Assembly (NCBI RefSeq): GCF_018614035.1
Contig: NZ_JAGGPA010000037.1
Span: 1 to 59,887 of the forward strand
Source: Streptomyces sp. ISL-96
GTDB taxonomy: Bacteria > Actinomycetota > Actinomycetes > Streptomycetales > Streptomycetaceae
Length of the DNA stretch: 59,887 bases
Reading direction: 5' to 3'
A program made the translations under genes and the position numbers. Numbering within the stretch: the stretch's first letter is position 1; each line of letters starts with the position of its first letter. Under the pieces are notes generated by a model. It was not told the DNA's origin. It did not search any database and worked only from the letters and a program-made list of their open reading frames with translations. This document shows, one piece after another, positions 8,622 to 16,263 of this stretch.

Positions 8622-9871
8622 ATGAAGCCCAAGAAGCCCAAGCAGAAGGAGCACGGACCGTATGACTCGGCCACGCCTTCAACCTGTACCACTCCTGGCT
8701 GAAGAACTCCGCCAGTCCTCCGCAGCCGCTGGGTCCCAACGGTGGCCTGGGTGACCTGTCGTGGATGAACTACACGAAGCGGTACCAGCCCCCACCCCCG
8801 GCGCCGGGCGGAGAGCCCGCCTACTGGGCGGCCTTCCCGTTCCAGTTCACCGACAACGAGCTGGTCCACCTCAGGCACGGCTTCTACCGGGATGTGGCCA
8901 TGGGAGGGAACCCCTTCGGCGTGGGCGCTGCCGAGACCGACGCCGCCCTGTTCGGCGACCCCATGGTGAACAACTCAGGCCTCGCCCTGGAGCTTCGCTC
9001 GCCGAGCACCTTCCGGTTCGGGCAGCCGGTCGTCGTCGAACTCAAGCTGTCCACCACCGACCTGAACGGACGCACCACACACGGGCGCCTGCACCCCGAG
9101 GAGGGCTTCGTCGCCATCGCCATCTGCACTCCCTCCGGCGACATCAAGACCTACCGGCCACCGCTGACGCGCTGTGTGGACGACGCCGCCGAGGTCCGGC
9201 TCGACAGCGAACGGCCGGCGGTCTACAAGAGCACGTACATCGGCTACGGCAAGGACGGCCTGTACTTCCAGCAGCCGGGCCGGTATCAGCTGCGGGCCCA
9301 GTACGTCGCCTCGGACGGTTCTCGGGTGCTTTCACAGGTCCACCACGTGACCGTCCGTTCGCCGCACACCGACGAGGACGAGAACGTGGCCGAGCTGATG
9401 ATGGGCGACGACCAGGGCATGCTCTTCTACCTCCTCGGCTCCCACGGCGAATCGCTCACCTCCGGCCGGGACGCGCTGGAGGAAGTGCTCGCCCGCTACC
9501 CGGACCACCCCCTCGCCGTCTACCCGGCACTGGCCAAGGGTGCGAACGCCTCCCGGGACTTCAAGTACCTGCCGGCGGACAAGAAGCCGTTCGTCAAGGA
9601 AGCCGCCTCCGAGGAGAGCATCGGCCAGCTGAACAAGGTCGTGAACGCCTCATTGGAGAACCGCGGCGTCGACAACATCACCCTGGGCTGGGTGATGAAG
9701 CGCCGCGCCCGCATGGAGGCCAGGGCAGGCCGCATCGAGCAGGCCCGGCAGACCGCGGACGACATGGTCTCCATCCTCGGTGAGAGGACACGCAACCCCT
9801 CGGTCCGGCGGGACATCAGGGCCCAGGCGCAGCACCTCAGGGACACGCTCCCCGGCGGTGAGCGCCGGTAG
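8622..9871 (+). CDS. Unrecognised protein; N-terminus in a shifted frame
   Basis: The clean frame is 8765-9871 (ATG, 368 residues), but sequence of coding character reads upstream without a start back to a TGA at 8663 (LGHAFNLYHSWLKN, then PQPLGPNGGLGDLSW). In another frame an ATG at 8622, with AGGGG about 9 nt upstream, reads MKPKKPKQKEHGPYDS, and a one-base change near 8667-8675 would join the two. So the gene is either frameshifted or starts internally at 8765. The body is beta-rich in its first half (FRFGQPVVVELKLSTTD, possibly Ig-like) and helical in its last 120 residues. No signal peptide or catalytic motif was found. It lies between the MurA-like gene and the Tn7-like array. Family not recognised. 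Confidence 0.6.
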
Positions 9872-9956
9872 GAGGGCCGGCGACGGGCGGGACGGGCGCG
9901 GGAGCACATGCCGGCCCGTCCCGCTGTCGAGCGCGGGCGCCCGCCGCATGCTGAGG

Positions 9957-9961
9957 GCGGT
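9957..9961. repeat. GCGGT target duplication, copy 1 (left of element 1)
   Basis: GCGGT directly precedes the TGTCCTGTCTCA terminus at 9962. The same 5-mer stands at 19267-19271 and 25240-25244, matching the 5-bp duplication of Tn7-like transposition. Confidence 0.75.
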
Positions 9962-10010
9962 TGTCCTGTCTCACTGAAGGTGGAGCTCGTCTCATCGAAG
10001 TTGGAGCGAT
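9962..10010. repeat. Left-end repeats of element 1
   Basis: Two direct copies of a TnsB-site-like motif: TGTCTCACTGAAGGTGGAGC (9967-9986) and CGTCTCATCGAAGTTGGAGC (9989-10008). They share GTCTCA-NN-GAAG-NTGGAGC and begin 5 bp inside the terminus. Confidence 0.65.
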
Positions 10011-10021
10011 CCGGATCGGGT

Positions 10022-10069
10022 GAGCCGGGACATAGTAGTTGGAACCAGATGGTCACAGTTCTTGCAACC
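10022..10069. repeat. Inverted repeat, left copy, around TetR/SnoaL/NmrA cargo
   Basis: Begins GAGCCGGGACATAG, continues GTTGGAAC then GGTCAC and ends TTGCAACC. Read inward it aligns with the reverse complement of 12143-12188 over about 46 bp with roughly two thirds identity (shared blocks GAGCC, GGACA, GTTGGAAC, GGTCAC, AACC). Confidence 0.55.
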
Positions 10070-10169
10070 AACGGCGAATGCCAGTCTTGTCGGAACCGGT
10101 TCAGGAGAGCCGGAGCCCGCGACGGCGTGAACGTCTTCGCTGGTGGCATTCGAGGTCGGTTCGAGGTGT

Positions 10170-10763
10170 TCAATCCAGTGGTGCAGGGGATTCCAAGACT
10201 CTGGCGGTGAAAGCCGTCAGGTGAGCCCGCATCTGCTCACGAGTCATCCGCTGTTGGCCGACGAGGTGTTCGACGAGGTCGGCGCGGGTGGCAGCAAGTA
10301 GAGCATGCGCAGTGAAATTGCTGTCAGTGAGTCCGGGAATCTGCTCCAGCGCGGCCTGGAGTGTGCTGTGCCACCGCTCGTAGTGTTCTGCCGCATAAGG
10401 GCTGTCGCTGCCGGTTCCCTCCAGTGCCAGGGCAAGGTGGCGGTTGTCGATCTTGAAGCACAGGACAGCGTCGAGGAGGGCGGGTACGCGCTGGAGTGGC
10501 GGGGTGGCCGGCCCCAGAGGCGGCGGGCCCTCTTCGGCGGCGAGCCTGATCGGTGCGAGCCGCATCTCGTACAGCGCGTGGATCAGGCCGGTGCGGTCAC
10601 CGAAGCCGCGGAAGAGCGTTGCCTTGCCGACGCCGGCTGCTGCCGCGATGTCGGCCATGGTGACCGCCTCAGGGCTCCCGCAACGGGCGAAGAGCGTGTC
10701 GGCAGCCGCAAGGACGGCCTCCCGATTGCGAGTGGCGTCCGCGCGTGGTTTGCGTTCGGGCAT
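10170..10763 (-). CDS. TetR-family repressor of adjacent SnoaL/NmrA operon
   Basis: 197 residues from ATG 10763, which has GGAGGA 5-10 nt upstream; the open frame extends further but without support. Residues ~12-60 are the TetR DNA-binding domain (AVTMADIAAAAGVGKATLFRGF), followed by an all-helical ligand and dimer domain. It is divergent from the SnoaL-like gene across a 93-bp gap holding two copies of a near-palindromic GGACC-N5-GGTCC site, so it most likely represses itself and the two-gene operon and is released by a small molecule, probably the operon's substrate. Part of the cargo of element 1. Confidence 0.88.
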   Translation of the reverse strand: MPERKPRADATRNREAVLAAADTLFARCGSPEAVTMADIAAAAGVGKATLFRGFGDRTGLIHALYEMRLAPIRLAAEEGPPPLGPATPPLQRVPALLDAVLCFKIDNRHLALALEGTGSDSPYAAEHYERWHSTLQAALEQIPGLTDSNFTAHALLAATRADLVEHLVGQQRMTREQMRAHLTAFTARVLESPAPLD

Positions 10764-10784
10764 GCGATTCCTCCGTTTGCAAAG

Positions 10785-10832
10785 CGGACCCTGGGTCCGT
10801 ATTGTAGCTACGTGAAACGGACCTAGGGTCCG
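10785..10832. promoter_or_regulatory. Two TetR operator candidates
   Basis: CGGACCCTGGGTCCG (10785-10799) and CGGACCTAGGGTCCG (10818-10832) are near-perfect palindromes whose centres lie 33 bp (about three helix turns) apart in the divergent tetR/snoaL promoter region. Each is followed by TAT and a GTA. The regular spacing on one face of the helix suggests paired TetR dimers that would shut off both promoters. Confidence 0.7.
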
Positions 10833-10856
10833 TATCGTACGGGGATGGAGTAACCC

Positions 10857-11279
10857 ATGAGCGCGAGCACCGCACCGATGGACCTGTACCGCCACGGCCT
10901 GCAACTACTGCTGGACAAGGACATCCCCGCCTGGGTCGACCTGTGGGACGAGAACGGGATCTTCGAGTTCCCCTTCGCGCCGGAGGGCTGGCCAAAGCGG
11001 CTGGAGGGCAAGGCAGCCGTCGCCGAGTACATGCGCGACTACCCCGACCACATAGACCTTCACGACTTTCCCCACGTCGAGATTCACCAGACCATCGCCC
11101 CGGAGACCATCGTGGTCGAGATGCGCGGTGTGGGCCGCCTGGCGGACACCGAAAGCCCCTTCGACATGTCCTACATCGCCGTTGTCACAGTCAAGAACGG
11201 CCTCATCACCCACTACCGCGACTACTGGAACCCGCTCGCCGTCCAGAACCCCGCCACCAAGTTTGCTGGGAGCTACTGA
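10857..11279 (+). CDS. SnoaL-like (NTF2-fold) small protein
   Basis: 140 residues with the cone-shaped alpha+beta NTF2/SnoaL pattern: an N-terminal helix (MDLYRHGLQLLLDKDIPAWVD), the WDENGIFEFPFAP block, KAAVAEYMRDYP, and the closing strand LITHYRDYWNP. Members are polyketide cyclases, ketosteroid isomerase-like enzymes or dehydratases. The residues seen do not tell which. Its stop overlaps the start of the NmrA-like gene (TGATG), so the two are translationally coupled and likely act on the same substrate under TetR control. Confidence 0.8.
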   Translation: MSASTAPMDLYRHGLQLLLDKDIPAWVDLWDENGIFEFPFAPEGWPKRLEGKAAVAEYMRDYPDHIDLHDFPHVEIHQTIAPETIVVEMRGVGRLADTESPFDMSYIAVVTVKNGLITHYRDYWNPLAVQNPATKFAGSY

Positions 11280-12133
11280 TGAACGTGCCCGAGGAGTTCA
11301 CCCTGGTCATCGGGGCCACGGGCACCACCGGCAGCCGCGTCGCCGCCCGGCTGGCCGCCGCAGGCCGGCGCGTCAAGGCCGCCAGCCGACGCGCCACCCC
11401 CGTGGGCGGGTCCCGTCCCGTGCGGTTCGACTGGCACGACCCCGCGTCCTTCGAAGGCGCCCTCGAAGGCGCAGACCGGGTCTATCTCATCCCGCCGCTC
11501 GGCGCTCCGGACCCGGCAGCCGTCATGCTGCCCTTCCTCCAGCAGGCCCATACGGCAGGAGTCCGCCGGGCGGTGCTGCTCAGCTCGTCGGCGATCCCCG
11601 TCGGCGGCCCTGCCGTGGGACAGGTTCACCAGGCCATGCCCGGCCTGTTCTCCCAGTGGGCGGTCCTGCGGCCCTCGTGGTTCATGCAGAACTTCACCGG
11701 CAACCACGCGCACGCCCGGACTATTCGAGCGGACGGGACCATCCAAACGGCAGCCGGCGAGGGCCGCGTCGGGTTCGTCGACGCCGACGACATCGCCGAC
11801 GTCGCCGTGCACTCACTGACTGAGACGCAGGCGCCGAACACCGACCTGATCATCACCGGGCCGGAAGCGTTGAGCTACGGCGACATCGCCGCCATCCTCA
11901 CTCAGATCACCTGTCAGACCATCACCCACCGCCAGTTGACCTACGAGCAGATGCGCGAGCGCCTGGCCGCCGACATGCCCGCCGAGTTCGCCGCGATGCT
12001 CGCCGGCATGGACCACGCCATCGCCGAAGGCGCCGAGGACCGCACCACCGACACCGTCCAGCGCCTCACTGGCCGCCCACCGCGCAACTTCCGCGCTTTT
12101 GCAGCACGGGAGATGGGTCGACTCCGGAGCTGA
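11279..12133 (+). CDS. NmrA-like NAD(P)-binding oxidoreductase
   Basis: 284 residues of the atypical short-chain dehydrogenase group (NmrA / QOR2-like). The dinucleotide-binding glycine motif is VIGATGTTGSRVAARL at residues ~8-23; the substrate-side blocks VLRPSWFMQNF and GEGRVGFVDADDIADVA are typical. The ATG overlaps the preceding stop. It probably reduces a quinone or carbonyl compound, or senses redox state. With the SnoaL-like partner and the TetR regulator it forms a compact detoxification- or modification-type operon carried by the transposon. Family sure, substrate unknown. Confidence 0.85.
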   Translation: MNVPEEFTLVIGATGTTGSRVAARLAAAGRRVKAASRRATPVGGSRPVRFDWHDPASFEGALEGADRVYLIPPLGAPDPAAVMLPFLQQAHTAGVRRAVLLSSSAIPVGGPAVGQVHQAMPGLFSQWAVLRPSWFMQNFTGNHAHARTIRADGTIQTAAGEGRVGFVDADDIADVAVHSLTETQAPNTDLIITGPEALSYGDIAAILTQITCQTITHRQLTYEQMRERLAADMPAEFAAMLAGMDHAIAEGAEDRTTDTVQRLTGRPPRNFRAFAAREMGRLRS

Positions 12134-12142
12134 CATCCCCCC

Positions 12143-12188
12143 GGTTCCAACATGCGTGACCAAAGTTCCAACCAGCGTGTCCTGGCTC
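12143..12188. repeat. Inverted repeat, right copy, around TetR/SnoaL/NmrA cargo
   Basis: Contains two tandem units, TTCCAACATGCGTGACC and TTCCAACCAGCGTGTCC (13-14 of 17 identical), and ends GGCTC. It mirrors 10022-10069 in opposite orientation and stops 2 bp before the tniQ1 stop codon. Confidence 0.55.
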
Positions 12189-12189
12189 G

Positions 12190-12858
12190 TCAAGATGCCT
12201 TTGGGCGGTCGGGGGAGAGCCGTCGCTGCTGGTTCTGAGCCGTGCGGCGTTGCTTGGTGGCCATGATCTGCAGGTTCGCAATCGACACTGAGATGTCGTG
12301 GATGTCCATGAGCTCGGTCCAGATCTCCTTGGCGCCCATCCCCTTGTTGATCATGGCGGTGATCAGTTTCTGGTCCTGGTCGTCGAGGGCGGTGCGTCGT
12401 CGGCGTGTGCTGCGAGCGGGGAAGATTGAGGAGTTCAGGACGCGGCGGACCAGCCAGCGGGGGACCAGCCATTCCGCTGAGATGGCGCGGACGGTCATGC
12501 TCCCGTCCAGCGCATCGTGCTGGATGAGAACGGTTTGGTCGACCCGGTGACGGGTGAGCGCTTTGTGCTGGTGGAGGCGGAGGGCGCGAGAGCTCGGCTT
12601 AGCCCGGCCTCGGGGAGAGCTGGCATCTGAGAGTGCGTGCTGCAGGGCTGCCGTGGAGCGTCCTGAGACAGCAGCGAGCCGTTCGATTTGGGGTCTCCCG
12701 ACCCAGAAGGGTGGTCCGCAGAGGAAGCAGTGCAGGTAGCTCGGCTTGAGGTGGTTAGCTCGGGCCAGCCGTCGGATGTAGGAGTCGGTTATCTCACCGA
12801 GCCGCGGGCGGACATTGACGGGGAGCCGGGCGATCCGGTCAGGCAGCTCAGATGTCAC
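12190..12858 (-). CDS. tniQ: TniQ-family target-selection protein, element 1
   Basis: 222 residues from GTG 12858, which overlaps the tniB stop as GTGA; a longer open frame exists but the conserved sequence starts here. The N-terminus LPVNVRPRLGEITDSYIRRLARANHLKPSYL is the TniQ signature (read in two pieces), then PPFWVGRPQIERLA and a second helical domain. In Tn7-like systems TniQ/TnsD recognises the attachment site and brings in the TnsC/TniB ATPase. It is 60-70% like TniQ of element 2 in its first 70 residues and more diverged after that. The last residues may have been changed by the cargo cassette, which ends 2 bp away. Confidence 0.82.
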   Translation of the reverse strand: MTSELPDRIARLPVNVRPRLGEITDSYIRRLARANHLKPSYLHCFLCGPPFWVGRPQIERLAAVSGRSTAALQHALSDASSPRGRAKPSSRALRLHQHKALTRHRVDQTVLIQHDALDGSMTVRAISAEWLVPRWLVRRVLNSSIFPARSTRRRRTALDDQDQKLITAMINKGMGAKEIWTELMDIHDISVSIANLQIMATKQRRTAQNQQRRLSPDRPKAS

Positions 12859-13821
12859 CGACTGGCCGCCGTCGAAAGAGCTGAAGCGTTCTGGGCGGTG
12901 TGATCCAGTGGAATCGCTTCCAGGGACTTCTTGGTGATCTTCTCGGTGCCGGTGAGGATCGCGTCGATCGCAGCCCCGCGGATGGCATGGGAGAGCGCCC
13001 CGATCATGCCGCCGGTCCGTTCGTGCAGGTAGCGGTCGAGCGAGACCAGTGTTCCGGGGCGATGTTGGTGCAGCAACAAGGTGTTCTCCAGGGTTGCGAC
13101 CAAGCCCTGCCACTCGGTGCCGTAGGGGAACGCGTGAGTGGGGATGAGGGTGAAGCGTCCAGCGATCTGGGCCCCGCGAGTTCCGGAGAGCAGGTTGCCG
13201 TGCTCGATGTTGATGCCGGCGTAGATGAAGGTCGCGGGGATGCGTTCGGAGAAGTACTTGAGGGTGTCGGCGACTTCGGCGCCGGTGCGGCTGGTCAGCG
13301 AGACGTTGTGCAGTTCGTCGACCAGGACCAGGCCGGTGCGAGCGTCGGTGCAGACGCCGACGACAGCCTCGATGAGGTCGGTGATGTTCGAGCGGCGGTG
13401 GACCGGAAGGCCGAGGAAGCGGGCGAACTCGGCGGCGACCATGCGGGCGGTCGCGGCGGGCGGGACGGTGATGTAGAGGACTGGGATCCGGCCAGGGGCA
13501 TGTGGGTGGCGGGCGCGGTCCAGGAGTTCGTGCGAGCGCCCGAGCTGGGTGATGGCGATGGTCTTGCCGGTTCCGGCAGGCCCGGAGACGATCAGCCCAC
13601 GGCGGGCGCTGATCGCGTGCCGGTTCAGCAACACAAGGCGTCGCCCGCAGGTCACGGTGTGGCGGACGATGGAAGTGGCGACCACGAGCAGCCGGGCGTG
13701 GTGATCAAGCCGGGCCTCGTGGTCGATGTCCCGTTCAAGATCCGAAAGTGCGGCGTGCGCATCGGCGGCCAACAGCCTTGGCGAGGCGGGTGGTTCGGCG
13801 GTGAAGCGGTGCCAACCCTCG

Positions 13822-13826
13822 CGCGT
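13822..13826. repeat. IS21 target duplication CGCGT, left
   Basis: CGCGT here and at 16191-16195 flank the IS21 element. The interrupted tniB frame is restored when one copy and the element are removed. Confidence 0.8.
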
Positions 13827-13880
13827 TGTCGGCGTACGGCCTTAGCTCCCCAGTTGCGTACGGATGAACGTCCCCAGTTG

Positions 13881-14651
13881 TCAGGCCACGTCGGTCTCTC
13901 GCTCGATGGCCTTGAGGCGGTTCTTCAACCGGTAGCTGGGGCCGTTGATGGAGATTACTTCGCAGTGGTGGAGAAGGCGGTCGAGGATGGCGGTGGCGAG
14001 GACCTCGTCGCCGAAGACCTGGCCCCATTCGCTGAAGGTCTTGTTCGAGGTCAGGATGATCGAGCCCTTCTCGTAACGCTTGGAGATCACCTGGAAGACC
14101 AGGTTCGCCTCGGCTCGTTCCAGGGGCTGGTAGCCGACCTCATCGACCACCAGGACGCTCGGCCGCAGGTAGGTGCCGAGCTTGTTGACGAGCCGTCCGG
14201 CTGCCTCGGCGGCTTTGAGGTGGCGGACCATGTCGTCGAGGCTGGTGAAGTAGATCGAGTAGCCGGCCCGGCAGGCCGCGACCGCGAGAGCGACGGCGAT
14301 GTGCGTCTTGCCGACCCCGGGCGGGCCGAGCAGGGCGGCGTTCGCCTTGGCCTCGACGAACGACAGGGTGGCCAGATCCTTGACCTTGCGTGGGTCGAGG
14401 TCGGGCTGGAACGAGAAGTCGTACTCATCGATCGTCTTGTGGTGCGGCAGCCGGGAGAGACGTAGGCCCTGGCGGAAGCGGCGGTCGTCGCGGACGGCAA
14501 GTTCCTCGGACAGCACCAGGTCGAGGAAGTCGAGGTAGCCCATCTTCGCCTCGTCCGCCCGGCGGGTGAACTCGTTGATGGTTTCCGCCAGGTGGGGCAG
14601 GCCAAGCTTGCCGGCCGTGGTGCGGATGCGGTTGCCGGTCAGCTCGCTCAA
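13881..14651 (-). CDS. istB: IS21 helper ATPase IstB
   Basis: 256 residues. An N-terminal helical domain (GLPHLAETINEFTRRADEA, residues ~17-35) precedes an AAA+ core with Walker A GPPGVGKTHIA at 109-119 and Walker B VLVVDEVGYQPLE. IstB oligomerises on DNA, bends the target and activates IstA. The ATG overlaps the istA stop (ATGA at 14651-14648), as usual in this family. Full length with all motifs, so likely functional. Confidence 0.93.
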   Translation of the reverse strand: MSELTGNRIRTTAGKLGLPHLAETINEFTRRADEAKMGYLDFLDLVLSEELAVRDDRRFRQGLRLSRLPHHKTIDEYDFSFQPDLDPRKVKDLATLSFVEAKANAALLGPPGVGKTHIAVALAVAACRAGYSIYFTSLDDMVRHLKAAEAAGRLVNKLGTYLRPSVLVVDEVGYQPLERAEANLVFQVISKRYEKGSIILTSNKTFSEWGQVFGDEVLATAILDRLLHHCEVISINGPSYRLKNRLKAIERETDVA

Positions 14652-16066
14652 GACGATTCCTTGCTCTGGGAACGGGTGGTGAAGGGGCGGGTGCCGGTCA
14701 GTTCGTCATAGACCGAAAGCGGTCGGCGGCCGACCTCGACGCGGGTGGCCGCGGCTCGGTTCAGTAGGGCCTGCAAGGGTCCGGCCTCCTCGCCGAGAGG
14801 CCGTTCGTGCCGGGGCTGGGGCGGGACATCGCCGGTGGTCGTGCGGCGTCCCTTGCCGGTGGGCAGACCGTCCCAGTGCCTCTCCTCGACGACTCGAACC
14901 CCGCGGCCGACCGCCCGCGGGTGCATGGCCAGCAAGGTCTCCCCGCTGGCGTCGGGGACGGTCGAGTGCAGCATGATCTGCGACTTCGTGGCCCGGATCT
15001 CCACCAGCTGGCGGGGACGGACCCTGCGGGCGGGCACCGAGTAGAGGTTGCCGCCGAAGGCGACCAGGCAGTCCTTGCCGACCGGCCGCAGATGCCGCTC
15101 GACCACCAGATACGGGGTGGGCGGCAGCGGCTTGAGGGCCGCGTGGTCGCGGGCCGCCCGCTCGCCGATGACCTCTCGGTGCGTCTTGTGGATCTGGGCC
15201 CGTCGGTGCGGCACCCAGGTGGCGAAAGCGGCGTCCATCTCCTCGATGGAGGAGAAGGCCCGTCCCGACAGAACGTGGTCGCGGACGATGAGGACCTGGC
15301 GTTCGACGCGGCCTTTGCCGGTGGGCCGGTAGGCGGCCAGGACGTCGATGTCGAAGTCGTAGTGGCCGGCAAAGCCGACCGCCTCCGGATGCAGCGGCAC
15401 CGCATCGCCCGGGGCGACGTGCCGGCGGACGACGGTCTTGGTCCGGTCGTAGACGGCCGTCATCGGGACCCCGCCGAAGTGCGCGAACGCCCGTCGGTGG
15501 CAGTCGAAGAAGGTCTGCAGGTCCTGGCTGGTAGTGAAGCAGCAGAACGGGTCGCGGGAGTACGACAGGGTCATGTGGAAGGAGTAGACCTTCGCGATGC
15601 CCATGTGGGCGAGAATCAGGCCCTCATCACCCCAGTCCACCTGAGCTTGGGCGCCCGGGATCACTTCGAAGCGGCGGTGCATCCCCGCCAGCTCCTTCGG
15701 CGTGATCCCGAGATCTTCGGCGACCCTCGGGCGGGCTTCTTGGACATAGAGCTTGACGCGCTGGTAGTTCCCCGTGAACCCGTACTCCGTGGCCAGCCGT
15801 TCGTGGATGACCGCGGCCTTCATCAGGATCTCCGCGCGGAGCATCGAGTCGATCAGCGGCGCGAACTCATCGATCACCCTCGCGCGGGACCGTCCAGCCG
15901 GCGACCGGCGCGGCGGGGTGGAGGGGCCGGGGGCCGAGAGGTACTTGCGGACCGTCTTCCGGTCCAGCCCAGTCTCCCTGGCGATCTCCGACAGGCTCAT
16001 CGCTCCGGACTCCAACAAGCCACGGAAACGCCGCAGTTCCAACCACCGACGCGAATCCAGGACCAC
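14648..16066 (-). CDS. istA: IS21 transposase IstA
   Basis: 472 residues from GTG 16066, which has GGAGGG about 9 nt upstream; a TTG at 16099 would add 11 residues. The HTH near the N-terminus is MSLSEIARETGLDRKTVRKYL. The DDE catalytic core is marked by AQVDWGDE, VYDRTKT and GRVERQV, and a beta-barrel region (NLYSVPARRVRPRQLVEI) follows. It carries out cut-and-paste transposition with IstB. Intact and co-transcribed with istB. Confidence 0.92.
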   Translation of the reverse strand: MVLDSRRWLELRRFRGLLESGAMSLSEIARETGLDRKTVRKYLSAPGPSTPPRRSPAGRSRARVIDEFAPLIDSMLRAEILMKAAVIHERLATEYGFTGNYQRVKLYVQEARPRVAEDLGITPKELAGMHRRFEVIPGAQAQVDWGDEGLILAHMGIAKVYSFHMTLSYSRDPFCCFTTSQDLQTFFDCHRRAFAHFGGVPMTAVYDRTKTVVRRHVAPGDAVPLHPEAVGFAGHYDFDIDVLAAYRPTGKGRVERQVLIVRDHVLSGRAFSSIEEMDAAFATWVPHRRAQIHKTHREVIGERAARDHAALKPLPPTPYLVVERHLRPVGKDCLVAFGGNLYSVPARRVRPRQLVEIRATKSQIMLHSTVPDASGETLLAMHPRAVGRGVRVVEERHWDGLPTGKGRRTTTGDVPPQPRHERPLGEEAGPLQALLNRAAATRVEVGRRPLSVYDELTGTRPFTTRSQSKESS

Positions 16067-16190
16067 CGTCGACCGCCCTCCACCGCCCACACCGACCAAG
16101 CAGCAGAGTGCCGACCCACGTTCCTCAGCGCATCAGAAACTGGCCACGTTCATCCGTACGCGGGTGGGGACATTCACGTGTACGCCGACA

Positions 16191-16195
16191 CGCGT
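16191..16195. repeat. IS21 target duplication CGCGT, right
   Basis: Second copy of the 5-bp duplication, directly after the terminal TACGCCGACA of the element. Confidence 0.8.
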
Positions 16196-16263
16196 GGTCA
16201 GGTGGAGCCCGGCTTCGTCGTCCGCAGCCTCCAGGGCCATGCCTGCTGCCAGGCTCGGGTCGG

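Larger units (their letters stand above)
10022..12188. mobile_element. Possible non-autonomous cassette inside element 1
   Basis: A 2.2-kb block with three non-transposition genes, bounded by inverted repeats of 46-48 bp that differ from the Tn7-like ends. There is no transposase between them. The right repeat ends 2 bp from the stop codon of tniQ1, so the cassette may have landed at the tniQ 3' end. It could be a mobile insertion cassette moved in trans by an IS elsewhere, or the repeats may be extra host or transposase sites. The target duplication was not resolved. Confidence 0.4.
13827..16190. mobile_element. IS21-family insertion sequence (2364 bp)
   Basis: The ends match as inverted repeats over about 53 bp: TGTCGGCGTAC terminal, CCCCA, GCGTACGGATGAACGT and CCAGTT internal, at 13827-13879 and 16138-16190. 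It carries intact istA and istB on the minus strand and has a 5-bp CGCGT target duplication. It sits inside tniB of Tn7-like element 1. Confidence 0.92.

Noticed and set aside
22..9871. A complete restriction or defence island
   Set aside because: Only one frameshifted methylase is visible; no restriction subunit, specificity subunit or other defence gene was found.
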